Source: Brucella cytisi (lineage in GTDB: Bacteria > Pseudomonadota > Alphaproteobacteria > Rhizobiales > Rhizobiaceae). Taken from it: a stretch of 64,000 nt of DNA. A model generated the notes under the pieces. That model was not told the DNA's origin. It saw nothing but the letters and a program-made list of their open reading frames with translations, and did no database searches. Each line of letters starts with the position of its first letter. The first letter of the stretch is position 1. Of this stretch, positions 28,323 to 38,751 are shown in pieces. Position numbers and translations under genes: made by a program. Location of the stretch: the NCBI GenBank assembly GCA_012103075.1, contig JAAVLQ010000001.1:1116001-1180000 (forward strand), given 5' to 3'.

Positions 28323-29939
28323 TTAACCCAGATTGAGTTCCTTGAAGAAATCGTTGCCCTTGTCATCGATGACGATGAAGGCCGGGAAATCTTCCACTTC
28401 GATACGCCAGATCGCTTCCATGCCGAGTTCCGGATATTCGACGACCTCGACCTTCTTGATGCAATCCTGTGCCAGACGGGCAGCTGGGCCGCCGATGGAG
28501 CCCAGATAGAACCCGCCGTGCTGGCCGCAGGCTTCGCGCACCTGACGCGAACGGTTGCCCTTGGCGAGCATCACCATTGAGCCGCCAAAGGACTGGAACT
28601 GGTCCACATAGAATCCATGCGGCCTGCCGTGGTTGGCCCGAATGAGCCGGAGGCATAACCGGCAGGCGTCTTGGCCGGGCCTGCATAATAGATAGGGTGG
28701 TTCTTGAAATAATCCGGCATGGCTTCACCGTTTTCAAGCCGCTCGCGAATTTTGGCATGAGCCAGATCGCGTGCCACGATGATGGGACCGGAGAGCGACA
28801 GACGCGTCTTGACCGGGTGTTGCGACAATTCCTTGAGAATGGCCTGCATCGGCTGGTTGAGGTCAATCTTGACCACATGCGACGACAGTTTTTCCTCATC
28901 GATATCCGGCATGTATTTGGCCGGGTTGGTTTCCAGTTTTTCCAGAAAGATGCCGTCCTTGGTGATCTTGCCCTTGGCTTGACGGTCGGCCGAGCAGGAA
29001 ACACCGATGCCGATTGGCAGCGAAGCGCCATGGCGCGGCAGGCGAATGACGCGGACGTCATGGCAGAAATACTTGCCGCCGAACTGAGCGCCGACGCCGA
29101 GAGATTGTGTCAGCTTATGGATTTCAGCTTCCATTTCGAGGTCGCGGAACGCATGTCCGGTTTCGGAACCCTTGGTCGGCAAGCTGTCCAGATAGCGTGT
29201 CGAGGAAAGCTTGACCGTCTTCAGGTTCATCTCAGCTGAAGTGCCGCCAATGACAATCGCCAGATGGTATGGCGGGCAGGCGGCAGTGCCTAGGCTCAGG
29301 ATCTTGTCCTTGAGGAAGTCGATCATGCGGTCATACGTCAGTAGTGACGGTGTTCCCTGATAGAGGAACGTCTTGTTCGCCGAACCGCCGCCCTTGGCAA
29401 CAAAAGGAACTTGTAGGCATCTTCGCCTTCTTCATAGATATCGATCTGAGCAGGCAGATTGTTTTGGTGTTCTTTTCCTCGAACATCGAAAGAGGCGCCA
29501 GCTGCGAATAACGCAGGTTCTTCTTGTTGTAGGCGTCCAGTACACCGGCACCAAGTGCGTCAGCGTCACCGCCCTCGGTCCAGACGCGACGGCCCTTCTT
29601 GCCCATGATGATGGCCGTGCCGGTATCCTGACACATGGGGAGCACGCCGCCAGCGGCGATATTGGCATTCTTCAGAAGATCGTAGGCAACGAAACGGTCA
29701 TTGTCCGTTGCTTCCGGGTCTTCGAGAATATGGGCAAGCTGCTGCAGGTGGCCGGGACGAAGCAGATGGTTTATATCGGCGAAAGCCGTTTTCGAAAGCA
29801 GGCGAAGCCCTTCCGGATCGACAGTCAGGACTTCCTGTCCCTTGAATGTATCGACAGAGACATGATCGGAAGTCAGCTTGCGATAAGGGGTGTCGTCTTC
29901 ACCAAGAGGAAAAAGATCGGCGGCGCTTGCTTCTGCCAT
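28323..29939 (-). CDS. fumA: class I fumarate hydratase (Fe-S, frameshifted)
   Basis: Interconverts fumarate and malate in the TCA cycle. Start ATG 29939 gives [20 protein letters not shown]. Family motifs: [58 protein letters not shown], and in the C-terminal beta domain [20 protein letters not shown]. The [4Fe-4S] cysteines lie in these segments. The frame slips near 29465, near 29400 and near 28612. Repaired length is about 538 residues, the normal size for the tandem alpha-beta form. Single gene; the 45-bp palindrome abuts the stop. Confidence 0.92.
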
Positions 29940-30281
29940 CGCGGTACCTCGCTTGCTTGCCAGTTGCGCCAGCCGGAGGTCGTCATCGTTTCCGGCTAGC
30001 GCGATATGTGTTGATCGAAGTTCCGAAGAAGAGCTTCGGAACCATAGTCTGTGGGGCTTTTAGCGCGATGCGGGGTGGATGCCACTGCGTCACTTTGTTC
30101 ATTAAGGCATTCCGGGTTCGTCTCCCGAGAAGAAGCCTCAAACAATTGTGATGAACGCAAAACGGAAAATTGCTTCAGGAAACAATAGCGTTAAAAGTTT
30201 CTATACGAGATTGGTAAATTCTACGGGTGAGATTCGGACGGATTCGCTTTTGAGCGAACGCATTAACTTTGGCGGTTTGAA
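29940..30281. other. intergenic region between divergent fumarase and L,D-transpeptidase
   Basis: No gene seen. It presumably carries both promoters. No clear operator found. Confidence 0.4.
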
Positions 30282-32284
30282 ATGCAGTTTTCCAGACACT
30301 CGCAGATGGATGAAAAGAGCAGCGCCGCACGCGGACAAAATATCCGCCGCGCAGCCGCGATAGCTCTGGCAGCTTCGGTGTTTTTCCCCACGACACAGGC
30401 CCGGGCCGCAAATTCCCTGTTGGAGCTTTTCCAGCAGCGTCGCCAGCAGCAGGTACAGCCTGTTCAGCCGCAAGTCGCTCCTCGTGCGCCTGTAGCGCCG
30501 AATACCGCCTCTGCCCCTCGTGCTGCCGTGCGCAGCCTTCCGCCAGTCCAGCGCGTGACCGTCAAAGGGCCGCAGATTTACGACTATAAGCCCTATTCTT
30601 TGGTCAATATCGATTTCAGCGCGCTCGATATGCAGGTAACTGCAGCAACCGAACCAGTGACTGTCGATCCACTGACATCAGGCATGTCGCCGATCCGTCC
30701 GCAGGTTCGCGAAGAAACGCCAGTCAGCGCGCTTTCGATGCAGCGACGAATTATCTAAAATCCGTTAACGTCAAAGCTGAAAAAGAAATCGCACAGGCGA
30801 TCGTCGACTATTATTCAAGTCAGCGCTCTTTCATGTGGTCGGCCGACGATAAAGTGCTCGACCGCGCCAAGAATGTCGCGGCGTTCTTTGCTCGTGCCGA
30901 TGAAGACGGGCTCAATCCTGATGAATACGCAGTTACGATCCCCGCTGACAATTTCGATGCCGCTGCTGAAGCCGACCGCCAGCAGAAGCTTGCCGAGTTT
31001 GAAATTCACATGTCTGCCCGTGCGCTGCGCTGCGCTATGCCATCGATGCAGGCGAGGGACGCGTAATCGCGGACCGCCTCAGCGGTTTCCACGATCTGCC
31101 GCGTGACCGTGTCGATCCGAAAGCCGTTCTCGAAAAGCTGGCATCGGAAAGCGATCCAGCTGCCTATCTGCATGGTTTTCAGCCGAGCAATGAGCAATAT
31201 GCGGCATTGAAACGCGAGTTGGCGAATACCGAGCCGACATCTGCCGAACCAATCCGCGTCTCGCTGAATGGCATCATCAAACCGGGCGATACCAACGACC
31301 AGCTCAGCAAGGTGGTTGCGCTGATTTCGAGACATGCGCCTGCTGGCTATCTGGCCGAGCACAAGCAGGTGCTGGACACGCATGCGAGCGGCGACGTCTA
31401 TGATCCGGAACTGGTTTCTGCAATCAAGGACTATCAGAAGCTTTCGGGCAGCACGCCGGACGGCATTATCGGTCGCAATACGCTTTCAGCCCTTCAGGGC
31501 GAGCAATCTTCCATCAAACGCGACCGTATCCTTTATTCCATGGAGCGCCTGCGCTGGGCTGCCGCATGATTTTGGCACGCGTTACGTGATGGTCAATCAG
31601 CCGGCTTACCGTGCGGAATATTTCGAGGACCGAAAAGAAAAGCTGGCCATGAATGTGGTTATCGGCTCTCCAACCCATCAGACCTACTTCTTCTACAACA
31701 AGGTCCAGACGGTGGTTTTCAATCCGTCTTGGGGCGTGCCGCGCTCGATCATCCTGAACGAGATGCTGCCCAAGGTCATGCGTGATACGAGCTATCTCGA
31801 CCGCAATGGTTACGAGGTTTATGCAGGTGGCAAGAAGGTTTCCGCCAGCGCCGTCAACTGGAGTGCAGTTGCTGCGGGCAAAGCCCATGTCGGCATTCGC
31901 CAGAAGCCGAGCCTCGACAATGCGCTGGGTGAGCTCAAGATTCTGTTCCCGAACGCGCATGATATCTACATGCACGACACACCGGCCAAATCCTATTTCA
32001 GTCGCGACATGCGTGCCCTGAGCCATGGCTGCATTCGTCTGGAACGCCCACGCGATATGGCGGCGGCGGTTCTGGGAACATCGGTGACGGATCTCGAAAA
32101 ATATTTCGGAAAGAATGAGCGCGGCATCAAGGTCAAGGAGCCTGTGCCTGTCTTTATTTCCTATTTCACTGCATGGCCGGAAGCGGATGGAAAAATCCAT
32201 TATTACGGCGATGTTTACGACCGTGATTCCGGGTTGCAGAAAGCTTTCGACAAGACCGAGAGCTCTCGTCTCGCAGCGCTCTGA
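30282..32284 (+). CDS. L,D-transpeptidase with peptidoglycan-binding domain (YcbB-like, frameshifted)
   Basis: Periplasmic enzyme that makes 3-3 peptide cross-links or links proteins to peptidoglycan. It has an N-terminal signal (RRAAAIALAASVFFPTTQAR), a Gln/Pro-rich linker, a scaffold domain (NYLKSVNVKAEKEIAQAIVD onward), a PG-binding repeat (ISAIKDYQKLSGSTPDGIIG-like), and a YkuD domain with YMHDTPAKSYF and SHGCIRLERPRDMA holding the catalytic Cys. Frames slip near 30740, 31035 and 31567. Repaired length is about 668 residues, matching the large YcbB type. Confidence 0.88.
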
Positions 32285-32462
32285 AATCTCTCCCATATCA
32301 AAACAGAACGGTAATCATCGACGGGTGGTTGCCGTTTTTCTTTCAAGGCGAGAGCTATCATGGGAAAGATAGAAATCTCTATGGAAACAAGCTTGTGAGA
32401 CGCTTGACTTATGCAGCCGCTGGCCAGTATATCCGCACCACCTTGATTGAGCTTGGCTCATC

Positions 32463-32537
32463 GGGCGTGTAGCTCAGCGGGAGAGCATTCGCTTCACACG
32501 CGAAGGGTCACAGGTTCAATCCCTGTCACGCCCACCA
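32463..32537 (+). tRNA. tRNA-Val (anticodon CAC)
   Basis: Complete 75-base cloverleaf starting GGGCGTGTAGCTCAGCGGGA. Anticodon stem TTCGC/GCGAA closes the loop TTCACAC, and CCA is encoded. The region downstream holds only tiny orphan ORFs. Confidence 0.95.
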
Positions 32538-32715
32538 TTCACTTCATTGAAATTAAAGAAAAATCCCTATTCATCAAATCTCATAATTCGACAAACACTG
32601 GAAATCTGCACTGCCCGGTTTTTCAAAGTGCCATTGGTGCAAAAAGAAGATGCTGAAGCTGCAGTTCTGAGGTAATGCTCCTCGCGATTGATAGCTGTAT
32701 GGAAATATTCAGAAG

Positions 32716-32844
32716 ATGGAATGGATTCCGATATTCTTCGTGGTGTTCAAGGTACTCGTGTTAGGCGCGGCGATGTTCTTCGCCATTAAGTGGCATTACA
32801 ACGAAGATAAAAAGAAAAAGAATAACGAAATGAGCGAACCGTAA
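32716..32844 (+). CDS. small membrane protein, 42 aa
   Basis: ATG 32716 gives MEWIPIFFVVFKVLVLGAAM-FFAIKWHYNEDKKKKNN. One hydrophobic helix comes first, then a strongly basic cytoplasmic tail. Short but with clear composition and no frame problem. No family recognised. It follows tRNA-Val by 178 bases. Confidence 0.5.
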   Translation: MEWIPIFFVVFKVLVLGAAMFFAIKWHYNEDKKKKNNEMSEP

Positions 32845-33003
32845 GAGCCCAGCGCATCACGCACGGCACCGCACTTATTGCCTGAACAAAACCCGCCGAA
32901 GCGGGGCAATGACTGCTGATCCCGCGTCAACAGAGCTGGATCGGTTTTCTTCTGCGCCTCAATGGCGATGTGTCTACGCCAAAACCAGTTGTGAAGGCGA
33001 ATA

Positions 33004-33201
33004 TCAATTCCAGAACAGGTAACGGTCCTGCCAGACAACTCGGCACTGAGTTTCTATTTCAGCAGCGGATCGATGCGGGAATTCGTCGTGGAGACGTTCG
33101 GCAATCGGATTCAGCGAGAGGGTCTTGGGCATAATCAATTCGGCCCGGTCGGCCCGGGCGCTAATAGCATTCAGCAACAGAGCGTCTTCTGATCTCATCA
33201 T
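33004..33201 (-). CDS. small hypothetical protein, 65 aa
   Basis: Reads MMRSEDALLLNAISARADRA and ends WQDRYLFWN. The middle (AERLHDEFPHRSAAEIETQC) looks like a helical regulatory peptide. The start region is close to the divergent ORF at 33259. Unrecognised; it may be real, but the evidence is only composition. Confidence 0.35.
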   Translation of the reverse strand: MMRSEDALLLNAISARADRAELIMPKTLSLNPIAERLHDEFPHRSAAEIETQCRVVWQDRYLFWN

Positions 33202-33258
33202 AGAATATCCTTATGGTAATAGGCATAAGCCAGTCTTGAAAAATGCAAAGCAGGAAAT

Positions 33259-33528
33259 GTTCGCAAAGGGATTGGCTGAAGTTCTGACAGCGGACGGGCA
33301 TATCAGCGAGCCGGATTTGAGCCTAACCTTGGCAACAAAATACGCCTGAAAGCAAATGAAAACATTTTGAAGCGAATTGATGAAATACGCGCCAGAGTGA
33401 CTGAAATGGCCGAATGGAAGGCCGTAGACAGGTTGCGCATGTACGCTGACATTGACGAAAAAGCGAAGACGAAAGCTCCACGTGTCGCCGTATCTGCAAT
33501 TGCGGAAGCGAAACGAAATGCAGGGTAA
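33259..33528 (+). pseudogene. hypothetical helical protein, about 90 aa (frameshifted)
   Basis: The frame from ATG 33259 reads MFAKGLAEVLTADGHISEPD-LSLTLATK and stops. Adding one A to the A4 run near 33338 joins it to a clean charged-helix frame: IRLKANENILKRIDEIRARV, then TEMAEWKAVDRLRMYADIDE, ending AEAKRNAG-TAA. The repair is of the same kind as elsewhere in the window. The product is probably soluble; no family recognised. Confidence 0.45.
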
Positions 33529-33608
33529 TCAACCGAAGCGGGTCAGGTTGTTATTGGATTCGACTGTTGAAGTTCGTCGGTCGCTACGCCCACTCTCAGT
33601 GGCAAATT

Positions 33609-33698
33609 TCAGGGACGTTCATATCTCCAAAGCATGATGCACGCCGCTATTACTACCGCAGACGTCAGCACGCCTATGACAATAGAGAATAGAACCAT
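33609..33698 (-). CDS. tiny membrane peptide, 29 aa
   Basis: ATG 33698 on the minus strand has AGGGG seven bases upstream. The product is one hydrophobic segment (LFSIVIGVLTSAVVIAACIM) and a short tail LWRYERP. Evidence is the start signal and the composition only. Confidence 0.35.
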   Translation of the reverse strand: MVLFSIVIGVLTSAVVIAACIMLWRYERP

Positions 33699-34183
33699 TG
33701 CATTACCCCTGCTGCCTTCGTTTTTCTTTATTGAGCGGGAGAATGACTGAGGAAAACCACTTCGTCAGGTCCACAATGACGAATCAACATTCCATGCCTT
33801 TGAATTGACGAGTCGCGGTTTTCAGCTTTCCAGCCTGAACTGGACAATACCGGCAATCGTCTGTCTTGCGACGTATATTTCTTGTTGCTGTTATAAAACT
33901 TTCACCGTTGCCGGATAGGCGAGGGCGTCCGCTCGGTAGCGGATCGGAAGGGCATAAGGGGCAGAATAAAATTATCGCTGATATGATGGATTCGTTGCGT
34001 GCTGCGATGATGACAGGAATTATTGCGTCGTAATTCTTACGTAATAAAGTCTACGTAATACATATGAAGTAAATTTTATATCATATATAAATAATTCACA
34101 AAAATTACATTGATTAAAGAATACTCAAATCATTGTGGATAAATATATCGATTGCGTCTAACTCATCTATTGGAGACGCATTT
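33699..34183. other. gene-free AT-rich leader of the porin gene
   Basis: No ORF supported. The right part is strongly AT-rich, with two TACGTAATA repeats about 18 bases apart near 34035-34060. It likely includes the porin promoter and long leader. Confidence 0.4.
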
Positions 34184-35170
34184 ATGAGTATCAGAACAAT
34201 TCTAATCGGTTCAGCAGCATCGCTCGTAGCGATTTCTGGCGCGCAAGCAGCCGATGCAATCGTGACGACTGAGCCGGAAGCCGTGGAATAGTCCGCGTAT
34301 GCGATGCATACGGTGCTGGCTATTTCTACATTCCGGGAACGGAAACCTGCCTTCGCATTCATGGTTATGTTCGCTACGACGCAAGCGGCGGCGACAACAA
34401 TTATGCTCGCACCCCCGCACAGCTGGAGCGCGACACGGAACAAGCTGGCTCGCGTCAGCCTTCGTTTCTCGACCGCTTCCGAAATGGAACTCGGCACGCT
34501 CAAGACTTATAGCGAGCTGCATTACAACTGGAACGGCGACGGCAACGGCAAGGCTAACAACTACAATGGTGGCCTCCACCAGCGCCCCGCTGCGTTACGC
34601 ATATATCCAGCGTGGCGGTCTGCGCATCGGTCTGGATGAATCGGCTTTCGTCACCTTCACCGGCTAACTCGGCAACGTCATCAGCGACGACGTGATCCTT
34701 GCTGGCGGCTACCGCACCAACCTTATCAGCTATACTTTCAAGGGCGGGAACGGTTTCTCGGCCATTGTCTCCTTTGAAGAAGGTGGCAACACCGACTCGA
34801 ACGAAGACGTCACCATCAAGGATTACATGTCGCATGTGGTCGGTGGCCTGAAATACGAGCAGAGCTGGGGCAAGATCGCCGGTGTCGTCGCCTATGACGC
34901 CCGTAACGAAGAATGGGCTGGTAAGGTCCGCGGCGATGTCAACATCACCGATCAGTTCTCGGTCTGGTTGCAGGGCGCTTACGAGTCCAACGACGATCAT
35001 TACGGCACGTCGGGCGGTTATCGCGTTCGTATCGTCGACTCGTTCTACGGTACCGGGCGGTGACTGGGCAGTCTGGGGCTGTGCAACCTACAAGGCAACC
35101 GGCAAGGGGACCTTCAATGTACGGCAAAGACGCCCGGCCGGGCAAGATCCGCTTCCAGCGCTCGTTCTAA
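34184..35170 (+). pseudogene. Omp2-type porin, decayed
   Basis: ATG 34184 gives the porin signal [20 protein letters not shown] and the mature start [20 protein letters not shown] (one base missing near 34290), with [20 protein letters not shown]. This is the general-porin N-terminus of Brucella Omp2a/Omp2b. Further frameshifts follow. In [19 protein letters not shown] a TAA (34666-34668 region) stands where a Tyr codon is expected, a substitution and not an indel. Near 35110 the sequence jumps from FNV almost directly to the porin C-terminus KIRFQRSF, so about 60 residues of the barrel are missing. I read it as a true pseudogene with added sequencing indels. Confidence 0.75.
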
Positions 35171-35251
35171 TACTCTAGCTGATAGTGCCAGATTCGGCAC
35201 ACGCATTGTCGTAGAACTATGATGACCTCCAGTCCATGTTTCTAGCGACAG

Positions 35252-35283
35252 AGGCGGCGCCCATTCGGTCGCCGCCTTTTTGT
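35252..35283 (+). terminator. intrinsic terminator after the porin
   Basis: AGGCGGCG / CGCCGCCT stem with a 10-base loop, then a T-run, 80 bases beyond the porin end. Confidence 0.85.
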
Positions 35284-35415
35284 GTTTTATAGTGAAACAC
35301 ACTATTTCGCGCTACGGCCTGTCGACTGAAAAGCTGTTCGAACTCGGCCAGATACGGCAAGCTTGGCTTGCTGTGACAGTTCTCTTCACTATCTATAATT
35401 CAAAAGGGAGCTTAG

Positions 35416-36490
35416 ATGACGGTGAGAATGATGAGTGTGGATGCCTATAGTTCGATGACAGAAAAGACGCCTTTTTCGGTTCCTGCCAATGAAGTCGAGC
35501 GACTTGAAAGCGTCCGCACCCTCGTTTCTGTGACCAGCCTTGGACTGCCTGAGCTCGATACACTCGTATCGCTTGTGAAAGACGTTTTTGACGTCAGCAC
35601 ATCTGCTCTCAACATCATCGATGAGGACTGGCAGCGTGTTGCTGCCAATGCTGGCGAAAAAGTCAGCAGTTGTCCACGCGAGTTGACCGCCTGCACCTTC
35701 GTGGTGGAAAGCGGCGAGCTATTTGTGATCGAAGATTTGGTAGAGAACGATTTCTTTTGCAGCATGCCGTATGTGACTGGAGAACCGCGTTTTCGCTTTT
35801 ATGCTGGTGCACCGGTGTCTGTCGATGCTGGATTGACGGTTGGCTCCTGTGTATTGTCGATAGCAAGCCGCGAAAGATTTCCGATATGGAACGCGCCAAG
35901 CTTGAGGATTTTGCCCACATTGCGAGTGGATTGCTGCGGCTGCAAAGGACCAACAAATTCCTCAGCGACGATTCCACCGCTCTCAAGCGCCTCGCACTGA
36001 CCGACCGCCTGACCAAACTTTATAACCGCGGGGCTCTCACCGAACTTGCCATTCCGATGATCGAAAAGCCTTGCAGCAGGGCAAGCCGATTGGTGCGCTG
36101 CTGATCGATCTCGATCGGTTCAAGGCGGTTAACGACACCTACGGCCACCTGATGGGCGACGCGCTTCTGATCGAAGCTGCTCAACGTTTGCGTTCCGCCT
36201 TAAGGGAAACAGATATTCCGATGCGTGTGGGCGGTGACGAGTTTGCCGTCATTCTTCCTGATGAAGATTGCATGGAAATCATCGAGACTGTGGCAGGAAG
36301 GGTGGTTGAGGCTTTTCGTGAACCTTTCCTCATCCACGGCGTCAATCTGGATGTTTCGGCAAGCGTCGGCGCAGTTCTTGCACCACGCGACGGTACAACG
36401 CCCTCGGCACTGGCCCGCAATGCGGACATTGCGCTCTATGAGGCAAAGGGCAAAGGTCGCAACTGCTATAGTATCTTTAGTCAGAATTAA
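35416..36490 (+). CDS. GAF-GGDEF diguanylate cyclase (frameshifted)
   Basis: Likely makes c-di-GMP. Start ATG 35416 follows AAGGGAG. Residues about 25-170 form a GAF-type sensor (VFDVSTSALNIIDEDWQRVA, FVVESGELFVIEDLVENDFF, FRFYAGAPVSVDAG). The GGDEF domain follows: LTDRLTKLYNRGALTELAIP, ALLIDLDRFKAVNDTYGHLM and the active-site motif RVGGDEFAVILPDEDC. It is intact at GGDEF, so activity is expected; an I-site RxxD is not obvious. Frames slip near 35853 and 36070. Repaired length is about 358 residues. No EAL domain and no membrane segment, so cytoplasmic. Confidence 0.87.
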
Positions 36491-36552
36491 ATAAAATATA
36501 ATAAAAACAGTTTGATATGCATATTGCCGAGATCCTGCATTAACTAAATAGC

Positions 36553-36583
36553 AAAAGCCCGGACTGAGCAGTCCGGGCTTTTT
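36553..36583. terminator. bidirectional intrinsic terminator
   Basis: AAAAGCCCGGACT-GAGC-AGTCCGGGCTTTT between convergent genes. Confidence 0.88.
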
Positions 36584-36602
36584 ATATTCTTACATCCGCC
36601 TC

Positions 36603-37145
36603 TTAATCGAGTATGTAGCAGGCCTTGGCCTTACCGCGCGCTGGATCGCCGAAGGCGCGATTGTCACATTGGACGCCATTGCGGAAGGCGCCTTCCGTGA
36701 ACCGGCCATTTGCGCCGTAGCGGACGCGCTTGCGACCGTAGAAATCGCAGAACCCGCCTTCCTTCGCACAACGGCTCCAGTCGCGATCGCGGTCATCATA
36801 GCGATCATAGCGATCATAGCGATCCGGGCGACCGGGGCGATCATGGCGGCGGGCCTATCTTCCCAGCGATCCTGAACTACGAAGGAGCAGCTTTTCTTTT
36901 GCCGGGCGCCGGGTCACCGAAGGCGCGGTTCGAACAGGTGACCTGTGGCCGATCAATGAAGCGCGACGTATTCTGTCCGCCGGTGCCATAGACCACTTCA
37001 GCCGGATAAGGCAGCTGGCAGACACCGTTTTCGCTCGCGCAGCGCTGCAATTGGCTGCGGACGCCGGCGTTACAAGCGGGGAAAGGACGGCCACCGGGCC
37101 GCCAAGGCATAGTGAAGCAACAGTCGTCTTGAGTGCAGGTGTCAT
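36603..37145 (-). CDS. secreted Cys-rich protein with two copies of one domain (frameshifted)
   Basis: From ATG 37145 a signal-like N-terminus (MTPALKTTVASLCLGG) leads, after a frame slip, to two repeats. Copy 1: LQRCASENGVCQLPYPAEVV, VTCSNRAFGDPAPGKRKAC. Copy 2: WSRCAKEGGFCDFYGRKRVR, VQCDNRAFGDPARGKAKACY. Each has four or more cysteines and an NRAFGDPA motif. A Tyr/Asp/Arg linker (RYDRYDRYDDRDRDW), encoded by tandem 9-bp repeats, joins them. At least two more slips lie near 36880 and 36850. Probably periplasmic or surface exposed, with disulfides. I do not know its function. Confidence 0.65.
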
Positions 37146-37581
37146 GATGAGTCCCTCTGATATCGATGAAATATGCTTTAGTTCCGATATCTTGAACAGT
37201 GGATGAATGCGCAGTTCACAAACAGCTGCAAGCTTGTAACGCCTGACAGGAATTTTGCGGGCGTCGAAGAACTGGAACGAATGTGGGATCGATAATCATT
37301 TCCTGCCCTGATTTGCTTGGGTCAAGAGTGAGGATCGGAAATGCACCATCTGCCTTCAGTTTCAAATCGATCATTATTGTTCTGGCGGCCATGATTGCCG
37401 CCGGATTTTTTATGTCGGCCACAAAACCAAAGAAGTGTGCCAGACCTCGGTTGTTCAACACAGCGCGCTTTCGGAAGCTGGAATATAGTCCGGCTTGCCA
37501 CGTTGGGACCGGCTTCCTTTCCGGCAGGTTTCATGAAATGAGAGTGAAATACTCACGTTCACTCTTCGGAAGGTTGCCCAC
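37146..37581. other. intergenic region, no supported gene
   Basis: Overlapping short ORFs on both strands (for example one with FKSIIIVLAAMIAAGFFMSA on the plus strand) lack start signals and family features. A small membrane peptide cannot be excluded. Confidence 0.35.
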
Positions 37582-38631
37582 ATGCACGGCGAATACAAAG
37601 TCCACGGCGGAAAACTTGTCGTTGTCGATCTGGATGTTCGTGACGGACGTCTCAGCGATGTGCAGGTGGCGGGCGACTTCTTCCTTGAACCGGACGAGGC
37701 TCTGGAGGACATCCGCAACTCTATTGAAGGTCTTTCAGCCGACTCCTCGTCGGAGCAGATTGCCGACGCGGTGAGGGGCAGGCCTGCGGCCCGACGCCAT
37801 GATGCTCGGCTTCAGCCCGGAAGCGGTCGCGATTGCCGTCCGGCGTGCCTTGGGTGTTGCACGCACGTGGCGGGATTTCGAATGGCAGATCGTTGAAATG
37901 CCAGCAGTTTCCCCTGCCATGCATCTCGCACTGGACGAGGTTTTGGCACGGGAAGTTGCCGCTGGACGTCGGGCACCGACATTGCGCTTCTGGGAATGGG
38001 AACGCCCTGCCATCATCATTGGCGCGTTTCAATCGCTGCGCAATGAAGTCGATATTGAAGCGACGCAGGAATTCGGTATTGAAACTGTCCGTCGCGTTAC
38101 CGGTGGCGGTTCGATGTTCGTGGAACCCGGTACCACCATCACCTATTCACTTTATGCGCCCGGAGAACTCGTAGGGGATATGAGCTTCGCCGATTCCTAC
38201 GCATTTCTGGATGACTGGGTGTTGAAAGCGCTCAACTCGCTCGGCATAGATGCTTTCTATAAGCCGCTGAACGATATTTCGAGTTCCAAGGGCAAGATCG
38301 GCGGCGCTGCGCAGAAGCGCTTCTCCAAGGGAACGGTTCTCCACCATGTCACCATGGCCTATGACATGGATGCGAAAAAATGGTGAAGGTCTTGCGTATC
38401 GGGCGTGAGAAGCTGAGCGACAAGGGCACGGCCAGCGCAGTCAAGCGTGTCGACCCGGTTCGCAGCCAGACGGGACTACCGCGCGAAGAGGTCATCAAGC
38501 GCATGAAGGATATGTTCGTGTCTCTGAATGGAGGCGTGGGCGGCAAGATTACGCCGGAAGAATATGAAGCTGCGGAAAAGCTCGCGGTGGAGAAATTCTC
38601 GACCGAACAATGGTTACGTAATATTCCCTGA
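37582..38631 (+). CDS. lplA: lipoate-protein ligase A family (frameshifted)
   Basis: Attaches lipoate to E2/GcvH proteins. The catalytic domain shows MHLALDEVLAREVAAGRRAP, RFWEWERPAIIIGAFQSLRN, the motif VRRVTGGGSMFVEPGTTITY and SSKGKIGGAAQKR with the conserved Lys. An N-terminal domain of about 80 residues (HGEYKVHGGKLVVVDLDVRD) resembles the accessory lipoate-ligase C domain, here placed first. Frames slip near 37775 and in the A-run near 38381. Repaired length is about 350 residues. It lies before an ABC-F gene, 120 bases away. Confidence 0.83.
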
Positions 38632-38751
38632 GCCTTCCGTCTGACACTTGGTCGCGAAGCGGGGTGACTTGCCCGTGCTGTCATGGCATAGGGAAGCCGC
38701 AACGCGACAACCGTACGTTCCCCCCTCCACTCAACAAAGTCCTCCCGTTCC

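Noticed and set aside
37283-37774. 163-codon plus-strand ORF before the lipoate ligase
   Set aside because: It overlaps the clearly coding lplA start in another frame; only a short hydrophobic stretch looks protein-like.
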